Assembly: GCF_010183535.1 (NCBI RefSeq)
Contig: NC_071329.1
Span: 16,320,879 to 16,384,878 of the forward strand
Source of the DNA: Caenorhabditis remanei
Lineage: Eukaryota; Nematoda; Chromadorea; Rhabditida; Rhabditidae
Length of the DNA stretch: 64,000 nucleotides
Direction of reading: 5' to 3'
A model generated the notes under the pieces. That model saw only the letters and a list, made by a program, of their open reading frames with translations, was not told the origin of the DNA and did no database searches. The first letter of the stretch is position 1; the number at the start of each line of letters is the position of its first letter. The translations under genes and the position numbers were made by a program. Below are positions 1 to 10,761 of the stretch, piece after piece.

Positions 1-397
1 TTAGAGCATTTTCCTTATTACTGGCGCGCATTTGACGCGTTTTTGAGAATAGGCAGAACTGTTCAAATTTGATGGATTTTGATTGGTTTTCGACCAAAAA
101 TTGCGACTTTTTTCCGATTTTCAAGCTGAATCCCGTAAAAACAATAATTTTACTCAAAAATTATAATTTAATTTTATAAAATTCCGTCAAAAACATCGCT
201 TTTAGTGGATTTTTCCTATTACTGGCGCACGTTTGACGCGTTTTTGAAAATAGGCAGAGCTTTTCAAATTTGACAGATGTTTATGGTTTTACGATGAAAA
301 TTTTTCGATTTTTACGGATTTTCAAGCTGAATCCCGTAAAAACAATAAAATTTACACGTCTTCATTCTTGAAAACAAAATTCAACGTTTTTTTCCAG
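1..397. repeat. Tandemly duplicated noncoding DNA, probably intron of the first gene
   Basis: Two related stretches (about 16-140 and 205-345) share the words ACTGGCGC, TTTGACGCGTTTTTGA and AATAGGCAGA, and each is followed by the sequence TTTTCAAGCTGAATCCCGTAAAAACAATAA. No exon was found. Because the next exon begins with an acceptor at 395-397 and stays in an open frame, this is most likely intronic DNA of a gene that starts before the window. Confidence 0.5.
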
Positions 398-3201
398 GTA
401 TTCTACATGACACGTGACAACAAAACGTTCGGCAATGTGCTCATCATCTACAACTACACGGATTCTGGCGTTCCGCCCACTGTGATTGTGAAAGAACCGA
501 AAGTGAGAATTCGAAAGCCCCGAATGTCGAATAAAAAGCGACGTGCTGCTCGAATTGGTCTGATAATGGATGAAGATGACGTGGACTTTCGGAAACGTCC
601 TCACAACGAGTGTCACGAGAACGTCATGAAGGTCACGTATAAACGTTCAAGAGAGGTTCCAGCTGAGAGATGGAGAAGTGATCCACTAGAAGAATTGCAT
701 AAAATGGACACTTTTGGGACTGGTTTTGATGCGGAATTCATGGAAAGTGAAGCGGAAAAAAAGAAGAATAACGAGGGATTCTATGAGAAACCACGAGTGT
801 TATCCACTGGACACGTGTTTCTGACAGTTAGACATATGAAGACTGTCACCAATCTGGATCAAGTACTGCATTTTATAGCAAATTCTAATATTGTGTAAGT
901 TGTTGGAAGGCTGAAATAAATGGAACCGCGCTCTAGTGAGACACCGAACACCTTTAACATCAAGCCGTCCTAACGACAGCTCAAAATCGGGGTTTCTCCA
1001 CAGAACGGTCCCCATTGAACGGGATTGACCAGGGATTGGTATTCCATTAGACACCACTAAACAAGATTTTTTCAGTTGAAAAATGTTTCGAAATGTTTCA
1101 GGAAATTTCAGCCATCTTGGCGCCTGTGGCGCGTTTTTGGACATTATCAGACCAAAATTTTAGAATTTCCGGCTATTTTTGGTGATTTTTGACCAGTTTT
1201 TAGTCATTTTCAGTCAGAAATGTGTTATTTTTGCCATTTTTCGTCAAGTTTTCAGGCATTTCAGACAGAAATTCAGCGTTTTTGATCAAGTTTGACTGCC
1301 GCTGTAGCAGGCTCGCCTATGTCTTTTTGAGAAAACAACGGAAAATCATCGAAAATTGGCTGAAAACGCGTCGCTAAAAAAGCGATTATTTCAAGTAATT
1401 CAGTGAAATATGAAGTTTTTCAACCGAAAATTCACGATTTTTGTCATTTTTTTTAGTTTTCGAGCTGAAAAGAAGTTTGAAATCGTCAGGGGCGCCTGTG
1501 GCGCGTTTTGGTCATTATCAAACCAAATTTTTCCCCTCTCTCTTCAAATTTTGAGTGGGGGAGGCGAGAGAGTGCGGCGACACGAGAGACGCAGGAAAAA
1601 ATCAATCGCGCCCACCTTCTGGCTCTTATTCTCATTTCAATTTTGAAATTTTTCAGTGACGAACTCGATGTGATGAACCATAGTAAGCCATTGTATCCAC
1701 CGCTTGTCACAAATGCAGGTGGCTATGCATTTTTTGTGAATGGCGCCTCGATACTCTCGAGAAGTGTCAATCATGATAGCTTCTCGCCGTGGTCTTCAAA
1801 TGGAAAAGGGGAGAATCCAACGAAATATCGATCGAAAACGAGAAAGATTGGGGCTCGAATGGTGGATGGGCAGTTTCGATTGGATTTGAAAAAGGATTAC
1901 AAGGAGTGTCTGTATCATTTGGTATCGCTTTATACGATTAATCCGAGGGAAACGAGATTAAGAAAGAAGATTTTCTATATGGTGGAGACCGAATCAACCA
2001 TGGTTATCAGTTGTGCCATGATACTTTATGAATACGCGACGAACGGTGAGATTCCAGGATTTGGTCCCGCTGGAGCATGTTACTATAATAAGGTGAGTAC
2101 ACTGGTATTAGCACGACACAATTCTAACAACTGCGCTCCACCGAAATGTCTCTTTTTCTCTGACAAGGGAACCTTTTAAGTGGGACCTAATGCCAGCAAA
2201 AACGACCTATACAGGTCGAAAGAGGATGTTTGAAAACCTATAAATCGACTTTCAAAAGTTGCTTCCGTGACCTGTAAGTGGCTGAAATCTCGACCTGAAA
2301 ATTGACCAATTTTACCATTGATTTGCTGTATCTCCTACCACGTTTGTAAAGACAACGGTGGCAGTATAAAAACGTGTTCGAGTGGCGCAGATGGTTAGAG
2401 ACTAGGAGAAGAAAATTTTTGCCCTGGTTCGACCCCTGCACCATTTTTTCTTTTTTTCTTGTTGATTTTTCCCACTTTTTTCTGTGATTTTTTGGAATCT
2501 ATCATATAAGTTTTTTGTACCACCACCAACGTGATTCCCTTCTGAATCCATTTCAAATGATGATTATGAGAAATTTCTGCCAGTTGACAGATGAAAGTGC
2601 TGAAACTTATGATTTATGATAGATTCCAAAAAATCACAGAAAAAAGTGGGAAAAATCAACAAGAAAAAAAGAAAAAATGGTGCAGGGGTCGAACCAGGGC
2701 AAAACTTTTCTCCTCCTAGTCTCTAACCATCTGCGCCACTCGAACACGTTTTTATACTGCCACCGTTGTCTTTACAAACGTGGTAGGAGATACAGCAAAT
2801 CAATGGTAAAATTGGTCAATTTTCAGGTCGAGATTTCAGCCACTTACAGGTCACGTAAGCAACTTTTGAAAGTTGATTTACAGGTTTTCAAACATCCTCT
2901 TTCGACCTGTATAGGTCGTTTTTGCTGGCATTAGGTCCCACTTAAAAGGTTCCCTTGTGAGTATCTCAATTTCGCACACGATTTTCTTTGGTTTTGGTAG
3001 AGCGCGGTTGTAAGAATCGTGCCGTGCTAAAACACTGAAACTGACAATTTTCAGATTGAAGAAGAACCACCAAGACCACAATCGCTGCCACCGGGAGATG
3101 AAGACGAATGGTATGAAGAGGATGATTCCGACGATGATGATTATTACGAGGAATTAATGGAGGGAGATGTTGATGAATGGGATCGGTGGCCAATGTATTA
3201 A
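398..3201 (+). CDS. Uncharacterised nematode protein with acidic C-terminus, 5' partial
   Basis: Three exons join in frame: 398-894, 1657-2092 and 3055-3201 (TAA at 3199-3201), with a TTTCCAG or TTTTCAG acceptor and GTAAG/GTGAG donors. The visible part is 359 residues and the start lies upstream of the window. The first part is basic (KEPKVRIRKPRMSNKKRRAA), the middle is hydrophobic and mixed (LVTNAGGYAFFVNGASIL), and the last exon is highly acidic (DEDEWYEEDDSDDDDYYEE). No signal peptide, membrane segment or catalytic motif is visible. I do not recognise the family. The basic-to-acidic layout would fit a nuclear protein, but that is inference only. Intron 2 (2093-3054) has been enlarged by two nested repeats. 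The exons are clean, so the gene looks functional. Confidence 0.75.
1090..1540. repeat. Intron repeat with GCGCCTGTGGCGCG palindromic core
   Basis: Inside the first visible intron (895-1656) two similar segments, near 1115-1165 and 1485-1535, carry GGCGCCTGTGGCGCGTTTT followed by GGACATTATCAGACCAAA or GTCATTATCAAACCAAA. The core can form a small hairpin. The rest of the intron is plain AT-rich sequence. Confidence 0.5.
2376..2443 (+). other. tRNA-like segment with A and B box (Pol III promoter-like)
   Basis: The segment contains TGGCGCAGATGG (fits the tRNA A box TRGCNNAGNNGG) and, 44 bp later, GGTTCGACCCC (fits the B box GGTTCGANNCC); the spacing is that of a standard tRNA. It ends GCACCA and is soon followed by a T-run. 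The acceptor and T stems do not pair well, so this looks like a tRNA relic or a SINE-like head, not a working tRNA. A second copy lies in inverted orientation at 2678-2745. Confidence 0.55.
2678..2745 (-). other. tRNA-like segment, inverted partner copy
   Basis: This is the reverse-complement arm of the same palindrome, with the B box as GGGGTCGAACC and the A box as CCATCTGCGCCA. Both arms therefore keep Pol III-like boxes, so transcripts from either side would be self-complementary. Confidence 0.5.
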
Positions 3202-3939
3202 TGATTTTGTTTTGACAGATTGTGATTGATTTTTTCTAATTTTTATAACTGTTTCCTCTAATTTCTCACGAAATAAATAATTGCTTGATTAATTGAGTTT
3301 GAGAGATATTGGAAGTGGAATTCGCGTGGATTCTGAATCTGCATTTTCGAAGAATGAAAGAATGAATCGAGATATTAGCAGGGCTTACAACCGCGGTCTA
3401 GCGAAACCGAAGGAAATGGTGTTCGAAATTGAGAGACTCAGAGAAAAATATACATTTTCAAGGGGATTTCGGTGGAGCGCAATTGCAAGAACTGTGCCGA
3501 GCAAATACAACAAGCTTTAGGAAAATAACTTCGCGGTTGAATTGATATGCTCTTGAGATGAAAATCAAAGGGCATAATTCGGGAATTTTCAGATAAAAAC
3601 TATATAGTTCGATAGCTGAAATCGTAAATAGTGATGATGAAAACAGGTGGACGGATAATTCAGAATCCTTTTCACGTCAGGTTATGGCATAACTTCTTGC
3701 TTAAAACTTTAATTGATGATGTAATAATATCATCAAAAAAGCAAATATCACTTGAGTTTCTGCCTTCACATGACACATGAGTAAAGTTGGAACATCTCTG
3801 AAATTATCCAATCTGTCCGTTGGTTTCCTTTGATCTCTTCCGTTTATCTTCTCATTGTCACTCGAATCAATTTTATGGAAATCTACTTATCCCATGGCTA
3901 GCATGGTCTCATTCTCTTCCATTACTCATTTCTGTAATT
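3202..3939. other. Intergenic; 3' UTR then a degenerate MITE
   Basis: An AATAAATAA polyadenylation-like signal follows the first gene near 3271. At about 3380-3515 lies a degenerate copy of the TTAGCACGACAC MITE (TTACAACCGCGGTCTAGCGAAACC at one end, GGTGGAGCGCAATTGCAAGAA at the other). The rest, 3520-3939, shows no gene or clear repeat. Confidence 0.5.
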
Positions 3940-4425
3940 ATGACTCTCAAGAAGGTCAGTACCTAGCTACAACTCCGTGGAGATAATTCTGGAGAACCCA
4001 GAATTCAAAGTGAAGAAAATTTTTCATCAAAAATAGCTGCAAGTTCTTCATGCAAGTTTCAGTTTCTTTGGTTTAGCTATCTCCATCGTGGTTTCAGAAA
4101 ATGAAGAAGGCTTCTACTGGCCAAATAAAAAAAGATCTGGAAGAAGAGATCTATTGGAAAGTGGTAGTATGGAACGAGATGAATCAGAAATCTCCATACT
4201 ACTTTGATTTCCATGGACTGACGAAGAGAGGTGCGGTACACCAAGAAGATTATGACATCAATGAGATGCAATAATGTGTCGGAGGCAAGGATCGAAATTG
4301 GAAGAGGAAATCACTCGGTTGATAAAAGACCGAGGATTAAGGCTCACTTGATGGCAATCTTCAATCAAGAATGGGGGAAATGTTCGATTGAGACAGAGGA
4401 ATACAATGATGGAATCTTACTGTAA
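3940..4425 (+). pseudogene. Possible small two-exon gene or frameshifted remnant
   Basis: A short exon at 3940-3954 (ATG, donor GTCAGT) could splice to 4098 after GTTTCAG and run to TAA at 4272-4274, giving 63 aa beginning MTLKKKMKKASTGQ. Just before the stop another frame opens and continues with coding-like sequence to TAA at 4423-4425 (KRPRIKAHLMAIFNQEW). This looks like a one-base shift in what was a longer protein, or an unrecognised intron. No family is recognised. The evidence is weak: there is no duplicate copy in the window to compare. Confidence 0.25.
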
Positions 4426-4499
4426 TTATTACATTTTTCAGTTTAATAAATTTAATAAATCAACAAAATCAAAAACATCTCTAACAATTAACAAAAAAA

Positions 4500-5995
4500 T
4501 CAAATTAACTTCAACATTCGATCAAACAATTTCGCTTTCGTTGCAATCGACAATTCCGAATATTCGCCGCATTTCTCCAATTCCTTCGCCTTCTCCAATG
4601 TATTCATCTGATGAATACTCTTCTCCAGCAGATCCTTCAGCTGATATTCGTCGGCGAGACACAAAAGTTTCGAGTTGTCAAATTTCGAATGATTCATGAG
4701 ATGATAGTTCACTTTATGAGTTACTGATGGGATTATGAAGCGATCGGCGAGTTCCAGCAGTTTTTCAGCGGTTTTGTCTGAAAATATATTCATTTTTATT
4801 GCAACTGCGCCCCACCGCAAAACGAGAGAGTGCAGACACTGATTTTCATCAATTTTGACCAATTTTCGCTGTTTTTCATAATAATTTACCAAAAAAAATG
4901 ATGGAAAATAGCGAATATAGGTGAAAATATGTGTCTCTCGTCAACTCTCTCGTTTTCAATGGAGCGCAGTTGTAAAAAGTTATTTACCATTCGGAAACTC
5001 ATTAATCGGGTAGACAATACTCAAAAGAAGCTTGAAATCACTGAAATTGACATCTTTGATAGGAATCTCCGCCATTTGTCCTTCTTTGTAATTCGATGAG
5101 AAGAGAGCACGGAAGAATTCGGATTGATAAGAGAGAAACTGAAATTTCATTGATTTTTAAAATTTTTATATTTATCACTTCAAACCTCTTTATTAACATG
5201 CAATTTCATCCCTTCAACAATCAAAATACCGTCAGTCTCTTCAGACGGTGCAAACATCTCCTCACATGCCTCCTTTGCAGCTGAATTTGTCACAGGAATA
5301 ACGGAAAAATCGAAGGAGACATTGATGAGTGGATCACATGATGTCGCAACTTCTATCACTGTCTCAATTGTTTCAATTGAATTTCTAAAATCGATATCGA
5401 TCTGTTGAGATTCTTTGGGAATGTTCTCGCTGTGAATAGAAAGTTGTCCGAATAGACTTTCGACTCCTTGATCTTTGAGTTTGCTCCAATCGAAAATCCA
5501 TGTCAGGGAGATAATGTTGTCGTCGATGATGGCTCCGCTCCATGTGCTGAGGAGTGAAAGAAAATCATCTTTTTTGATAAAAAATATTATCAAAGCCCGC
5601 GTTTAAGTACCGCCCCTTTCAGCAAGCTCGGACAAGGGTTTTATGCAATGCGCCGCGCACTTTGAAGTTTTCTTTTTCGTTGTTGTTGACCAAAATATAC
5701 CAATTTTTGTTTAAAATCGGATTATATCGAATTATACCAGTATTTGACTGCCGAAAACTCTCAAAATTACGCTACACGCGCCGACAAATGATTGAAGCAT
5801 ATTGCCGGTGCACAGTTGAAAAAAACATTAATTTATTGATTTTCCATACGAAATATGCAAGATTTCTATAATGGACAAGATTATGAGCCGGTATTTAGCC
5901 ACTTACCACATCACTCCTTTTGTCTCACTAACATCCAGATTATCGTTTACAACTGGCAATAAGCAACTCGTGTACTCGATCACTTCATCGATCAT
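4500..5995 (-). CDS. MATH-BTB protein (BATH family), divergent member
   Basis: Four exons join in frame: 5907-5995, 5186-5546, 4988-5138 and 4500-4777, giving 292 aa. Intron positions and phases match those of the 290-aa MATH-BTB genes elsewhere in the window, which supports the model. Residues about 30-110 form the MATH domain; the BTB domain follows (GILIVEGMKLHVNKE, FLSYQSEFFRALFSSNY, IPIKDVNFSDFKLLLSIVYP), then a BTB-adjacent helical part (LLELADRFIIPSVTHKVNYH). Such proteins normally bind a substrate through MATH and CUL3 through BTB. An acceptor-like CTATTAG lies just before the ATG, suggesting trans-splicing. Fragments of this gene were copied to 28466-28554 (exon 1) and 47921-48101 (exon 4). 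No lesion is seen. Confidence 0.85.
4795..4978. repeat. Small inverted-repeat element in intron 3
   Basis: TGCAACTGCGCCCCACCGCAAAACGAGAGAGT on the left is mirrored by ACTCTCTCGTTTTCAATGGAGCGCAGTTGTAA on the right. The outer bases resemble the TTAGCACGACAC MITE interior but the middle differs. It sits wholly inside the intron between exons 3 and 4 of the MATH-BTB gene. Confidence 0.6.
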
Positions 5996-6182
5996 TGTTT
6001 TTGATTCTAATAGAAATCAGTACTAAGGTACACTCATTACTTGCAAGATATCTAGGGTCTGCAACCTATAAAATTGGAAAAAACTTAAATTTTACCGAGA
6101 AAAAAACAACGGAATGTGGTAATAATCAACAAAGTAACAGAAAAGAAACATGCGAAAAAAAAAAAGAAAAAGCAGTTATGAA

Positions 6183-7593
6183 TTATTGAACGTAGACCAA
6201 TTCTTCATCTTCTTCATCGTCTAACTCCTCATCGTCAAAGTCGTAGTCCTCGACATCTGAATCCTCCTCGTCAGAATCATCGTCAAAAATGCCCAACTCG
6301 TCAAACAAACCAAAGTCATCGTCATCGTCATCAGTCTCATCATAGTGGGATAAATCGTAGCTCGTGTAGTAGTCATCCTCCTTTTCGATAATTGTCTGCT
6401 CCGACGGAATCACATGACAAGAGAGCGATTGAGCGTGTTTTTTACACGGAAGAGTTCGAATGAGAATGTGTTTCGATTCGTTGTCAGTACGGATAAGAAT
6501 GTAGTTGTCTTCTGATTTTCTGGAATCAAAAAATATGTCGAGGAGTCGTTTATATTCGAACTAACACAACACGATCCCCAAAAAGCGTGAAAAAGTTGCG
6601 GAAGGTTGTGGGATACAAAGTGTGGCAAAAAAGCTTCTGTCCGATTTGAACGTCGTGCTTAATCCATCTCTGTAATAAATGAAACAATCGATAAATTTTA
6701 AATATTTAAACGATACTTTGATCAAATCGAACACGAGAACAGTGTTGAACTGTCTCAAAATCAGAAGACGCCTGACATTGATGACCTGAAAATTAATTGT
6801 TTCATAAATTGTTCAAAAAAGTATATTTTACCGTTGGCGACTCCAGAAATTCTCCTGTCTCCAAAATACCGTTTGCATCATTCCGACACACCACTTGAAT
6901 CGATTCCAGCGTTTCCTTATTGACTTTATTCAGGAAAAACTCTGTCAACTGCTTACTGGTCGATTGGAAAATGAGACGCTTTACACGGATTGTATCGATT
7001 TGACTATTTTTCAGTTCTTCCACCCATTTATTAACTTTGTCCTTAGGTAAGTAGACATGAAGGCGTTCGATGATTCCAGTTTTTAGAATATATGCGAGAA
7101 GTTTGCTTCCACACGAGCTTGTACGTTTGTTATGAGCACATTTGTCAGTTTCATGAAGATAATAATTCGTTTCACTTTCCACTTCAATTCCATCATTACA
7201 CATATAGACATTATCCATTGGATACGGGCGAGAATCAACGAGAGATCTTTCGGCACGGGCGGTACGTCGGAGGTTTAATCTGAAAGTTTTATTTTTATTT
7301 CGGAAGAAAAATTAATGATTTGGATACCTGGTTTCAAAATCCATTCGACTAATACATTCCATCTTGATTTCCGGCGGAAATTCGTTCCATTTCTCCATGA
7401 TTTTGAAATCAACTGATTCAGTTTTCACTGCCATTTTCTCCAATTTTCCGATTATTCTCTCCATCATTTCTACTTGAAGATTCTGTTTCTTTTTCATTTC
7501 TTCCATCTCATCTGTCAACTTTTTGAAACTTTCTTGGTTTTCCTCTCGAATCGATCGGAGTTCTTCAAGAATCGCCGCGCTGTTTTCAGTCAT
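6183..7593 (-). CDS. F-box/FTH (DUF38) protein with acidic tail, copy 1
   Basis: Five exons join in frame: 7328-7593, 6832-7279, 6717-6785, 6566-6669 and 6183-6519, giving 407 aa. Order: an N-terminal coiled-coil segment (LEELRSIREENQESFKKLTE, residues about 8-60), an F-box (WNEFPPEIKMECISRMDFET, about 75-115), then an FTH/DUF38-type region (CGSKLLAYILKTGIIERLHV, IDTIRVKRLIFQSTSKQLTE). The last exon ends in about 75 residues that are mostly Asp and Glu. F-box proteins recruit substrates to SKP1-CUL1 ligases; FTH is the nematode-specific presumed substrate-binding part. The acidic tail is unusual for the family. AAATTTCCAG lies 3 bp before the ATG, a likely trans-splice acceptor. No lesion is seen. 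Confidence 0.88.
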
Positions 7594-7676
7594 CTTCTGG
7601 AAATTTAAGGAATAAATATTACATTCTGATGCATGCGGTTAGAAGATTTAAGATACATATAAATTAAAAGAAGCAG

Positions 7677-7700
7677 AAAAATATCGGCGCCGATATTTTT
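7677..7700. repeat. Perfect 24-bp palindrome centred on GGCGCC
   Basis: The core ATATCGGCGCCGATAT is flanked by AAAA and TTTT. The same palindrome recurs near 38125 next to F-box copy 3. Just after it are GGTGGCCACC and two TTTAGCGCTG...CAGCGCTAAA pairs, so 7677-7845 is rich in small inverted repeats. Confidence 0.7.
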
Positions 7701-7856
7701 GAACACATTTTGAAGGTGGCCACCTTCAGTTTAGCGCTGGTTAGCAGCGCTAAATGAATGGTTTCGATTTACGGTAAACAACACGCGCTTGCGTAATTTC
7801 GGAGTCTCGTAGGATTTTAGCGCTGTTAAGCAGCGCTAAAATACGAGACTTTTGAT

Positions 7857-8154
7857 CAGACTTGCAAGATTCCGGGCCGGCCCGCCGGCCCGGCCCGGCC
7901 CGGATTTGAATTTTTGAACTTTTTTCACTACAATTTTTTGTCCAAAAATTTATTTTCTGAAAATGTTTCATATTTTTCCTCAAGTATATTTTTCAAAAAC
8001 CTTCGAAACCTACAAAAAATTGTTTTTAAGAAATATTTTTCAAAAAAAATCGGGAAATTTTCGAAAAAAAAATTTGAATTTTTTTCAGTACTGAACTTCC
8101 GGGCCGGGCCCTGGAAATTTTCATTCCGGCCCGGCCCGGCCCGTTGCAAGTCTG
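7857..8154. mobile_element. GC-rich hAT-like MITE (CAGACTTGCAA ends)
   Basis: The ends CAGACTTGCAAG and CTTGCAAGTCTG (approximately) are inverted repeats flanked by the 8-bp direct repeat CTTTTGAT (7849-7856 and 8155-8162). The interior carries CCGGGCCGGCCCGCCGGCCC-like runs on both sides of an AT-rich core. The related site near 38830 lacks the element. An 8-bp duplication and CAG ends fit hAT elements. No transposase is encoded. Confidence 0.8.
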
Positions 8155-9660
8155 CTTTTGATGACTCACTTCTGCCCGTTTTTCTTTCTATTTTTCCTCA
8201 ATTTTTTCCAAAATTTAGCCAAATTATATAGCTTTTTTAAAATCTTATCAATTTTTCCAACGCAAATCGATCTTCATCAGAAAAAAGTTCAAAATTTGGC
8301 AAAAAGTCGAATTCTGTGCACTATAGTTATATTTTAGCGCTGCTAAGCAGCTTTAAAGTTTCATCTCTCGACAGTCTTAAACGCAAAAATTGAAAAAAAA
8401 AACTGGAGAGAGTCTACTGCTGACGAGACCGCGCTCTCAATCCAGAATTTTAAATATTTTCTTGTCCAGTAGAAAGCGGTCGAAACAAGGATTTAAAAAA
8501 TACTACGGTTACCGGTAAAAAGAAAAAACACGTGGCAAAAAAGTGAAATTTGCAAAATTTTTGAGAAAAAAAAAACAAAATTTTCCACGTTCACGTGAAC
8601 TCAAGGGCGGTTTTGTTTTCGCATCTTTTCCACGTCATCCACGTGGCATGAGTTGGCAAAATACCTTTCGAAATTTCAATTGTGAATCTCCTTTTTCTTT
8701 TAGTTTCACAAAATAGTTTTCCTCTTTTTTTCTGATTCTTTTTCCCAATTTTTAAAGTGCTAATTAGCATAACTTTTCAAGCTTGATATTACCTCGTTAC
8801 GGTTATGACTTGTTTCTGACTCATTTCAATACATTTACAGCTTTTTTCAGGTAACATTCAGTCTTCCCACACTCTTCCCACCAACCGTCGTCTCCCTGCC
8901 ATCCTCTTCATCTCTGATTTTCACCCAGGTAAGAAAATGAGAGAAATCGGTGAAAAACGGGGAAAAATAAGATGTTGCCATGTCACTCTCAGAGTCTTGA
9001 AATCTTTTTCTTGCCCATCTCCCAGTCTTCGCTCGATTTCCAATCTCTTCATCCCATGACCCTCTTCATATTTAGCAGAATATCTTTACAGTACTTTTCC
9101 ATCGCCTTTTCTAGTCTCTCCACTTTCAGAATAGGGATACTGTAGTTATATGTTTATAGTGCTATAATCATATAAAACGCAACCTTAAAGTTATGTAGAA
9201 CTGATCTAGATGCTCTGTCTAGTTGTTAACCAGCAGGAAATTTGCTGGATTTTGTTGAATTTTGTAAATAGGAACTGCTGGAAAGATTGTTTTGAATCGA
9301 AATTAGGTTTTGAGATGATGAAATCCAAAATTTTGAGTTCCCGTCGAATTTCAATTTTTCGAATTCCTTCCCATGTTCAAAGTTTTGTATTCCTCCTCAA
9401 AATTCAAAAATTTTTCAAGGAGTTTTTGGAAGTTTTCATCAAAATTCAAGACTTAAATCCCCCTCAGCTATGGAAAACTTTTTTTTTGAAATTTGAGTAT
9501 ATGCTTTCAGTTTGAGGTGTTTTCCGATTTTTTGGTAACTGTAGCTACAGTACCTCTCAAGGAGGTACGGTAGTGGAAAAATTGTTTCAAGAAAAAAGTA
9601 CGGGATACAGGAGCCAACATTTTGAAGTACTTGAGAAATTAAAACCTAGTTCTTGCAAGA

Positions 9661-9673
9661 TTCTAGAAAATTC
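9661..9673. promoter_or_regulatory. Heat-shock element, three units
   Basis: TTCTAGAAAATTC has three alternating TTC/GAA units at 5-bp spacing, the HSF-1 binding pattern. It is about 1.1 kb upstream of the MGS gene at 10762. The equivalent site is kept in all five repeat blocks. Confidence 0.6.
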
Positions 9674-9786
9674 TGAAAAAATCTATAAACTTCCGAATTC
9701 TGGAAGGTTCTGGGAAAGTCTGGAATTTTATGGACGGTTCTATCAATTTTTAAACTTTCAAGAAGTTTTCAGAAGTTTCTAGATGT

Positions 9787-9809
9787 TTCTGGAACATTCT
9801 GGAAACTTC
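9787..9809. promoter_or_regulatory. Heat-shock element, five perfect units
   Basis: Five units in a row fit TTC-nn-GAA-nn-TTC-nn-GAA-nn-TTC without error, longer than the three units needed for strong HSF binding. It lies about 950 bp upstream of the MGS start at 10762. Identical sites are at 21461-21483 and 40661-40683. Confidence 0.7.
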
Positions 9810-10089
9810 TGATTCTGGATGTTCCGGTCAAACTGGCTCAAATTTTTTAGAGTATTGTCTGAAAATGCCAGAAGTGTCACTACCAAAGTATGGGCCCCGT
9901 ATTTTCAGTTTCATTTTTTTGGTTACGGTAGCTACAGTAATCCTACACTAATCTGGTACCCGGGGTCCAAAAATTGAAGGTTCATGAGTACACCCCCAGA
10001 CATCTCTTGAAACGATTCACAGAGAAAAAGTTGTTCAGAGAGACATCTCAAAGTTTGTCATTTTCAACTAACACTTTTCAACAGCAGCA

Positions 10090-10222
10090 AGCATAGTTCT
10101 TACAACTGCGCTCCACCGAAATTACCTTGAGAAATTTCTCTTTTTCTCTGAGTCTCTCAATTTCGCACACAATTTTCATCGATTTCGGTAGAGCGCGGTT
10201 GTAATACACGTGTCGTGCTAAT
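10090..10222. mobile_element. TTAGCACGACAC MITE
   Basis: Left AGCATAGTTCTTACAACTGC and right GCGGTTGTAATACACGTGTCGTGCTAA are imperfect inverted repeats around ACCTTGAGAAATTTCTCTTT and TCTCAATTTCGCACAC. This is a complete but diverged copy, between the heat-shock block and the MGS gene. Confidence 0.7.
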
Positions 10223-10231
10223 AATTATATC

Positions 10232-10462
10232 CAGACTTGTCAAAAATCGGGCCGGGCCGGACCGTTCAGCCAGGATTCAAAATTGGGTACTCATTATAAA
10301 ATGCTTTTTTTTAAAGAATTTACCGAAAATGTAGAGTAAAAGTGCTTAATTTATCATACATACTCATGATTGCATTTTAATTTTTTTGTCGAGAACTGTA
10401 CTTTTTCAAAAAATTCGAAATTTCAAAACCCCGTGCTCCTGACAAGTCTCGTGACAAGTCTG
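10232..10462. mobile_element. GC-rich hAT-like MITE (CAGACTTGTCA ends)
   Basis: CAGACTTGTCA at the left and TGACAAGTCTG at the right are flanked by the 8-bp direct repeat ATTATATC (10224-10231, 10463-10470). The left interior has CGGGCCGGGCCGGACCG. Orthologous copies with 8-bp duplications sit beside every MGS gene of this family, so the insertion predates the module duplications. Confidence 0.8.
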
Positions 10463-10761
10463 ATTATATCTCGGTTGAGTTGAAAAAAGAATTTTTCTCG
10501 TGAGACGACACGCTACTCTGAAAACATATAGAAAAACTCACATGCAGATAATACGTAACACGTCGAAAGAACGATGAAAGTCATTTCTGAACTTTTTGGC
10601 GACGACGGTTAAATTATAGAAAGATAAGCATTTTGAATACAAAACGGAATACGGTCAAAAGTAGACATTGACTTCTTTGGTTAAAAAGATAGCCAGCCTA
10701 GAAATTAGCAGTAAAAACTTCATCCAACCGACATCTCCATTTTTTAGAAACAAGGAGAACA

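Larger units (their letters stand above)
2164..2957. mobile_element. Long-palindrome transposon with CAAGGGAA ends and TGA duplication
   Basis: The element begins CAAGGGAACCTTTTAAG and ends CTTAAAAGGTTCCCTTG. About 340 bp on each side are near-perfect reverse complements, with a spacer of roughly 110 bp near 2506-2616. The flanks show TGA on both sides (2161-2163 and 2958-2960), and joining them restores the CTCTGAGT sequence of uninterrupted MITE copies. The same CAAGGGAA ends and a 3-bp TNA duplication appear in the element at 30001-31942, so the two probably share a transposase source. A 3-bp TNA site suggests a PIF/Harbinger-like mechanism, which is not proven. Confidence 0.8.
2108..3030. 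mobile_element. TTAGCACGACAC MITE, split by a later insertion
   Basis: The left end TTAGCACGACACAATTCTAA and the right end TTGTAAGAATCGTGCCGTGCTAA form an imperfect terminal inverted repeat, continuing inward as ACTGCGCTCCACCGAAAT versus a GGTAGAGCGCGG mirror. The middle (CTCTTTTTCTCTGA...TCTCAATTTCGCACAC) matches the other copies in the window, but it is interrupted by a 794-bp inverted repeat at 2164-2957. It lies in the last intron of the first gene. Confidence 0.75.
8371..10089 (+). mobile_element. Block of repeat DNA with heat-shock elements, Helitron-like (plus)
   Basis: From CTTAAACGCAAAAATTG onward this block matches 39245-40968 on the same strand and 21181-22960, 34600-36440 and 58200-59900 on the other. 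It includes a GACGAGACCGCGCTCTCAATCC segment, a palindromic CCACGTTCACGTGAAC site, and an array of TTCTAGAA/TTCTGGAA words. No protein gene is seen; the open frames here are not interrupted by conserved splice signals. Helitrons in Caenorhabditis are known to spread heat-shock elements; the ends needed to prove Helitron origin were not identified, so the class is a hypothesis. Confidence 0.45.

Noticed and set aside
2376..2443. Functional tRNA gene
   Set aside because: A and B boxes are good but the acceptor stem does not pair and there is no clear anticodon stem.
9210..9782. Protein genes in the repeat block (frames near 9210, 9573, 21319, 21903, 40109)
   Set aside because: They recur in all blocks but vary by stops and indels, follow no splice pattern and coincide with heat-shock motif arrays.
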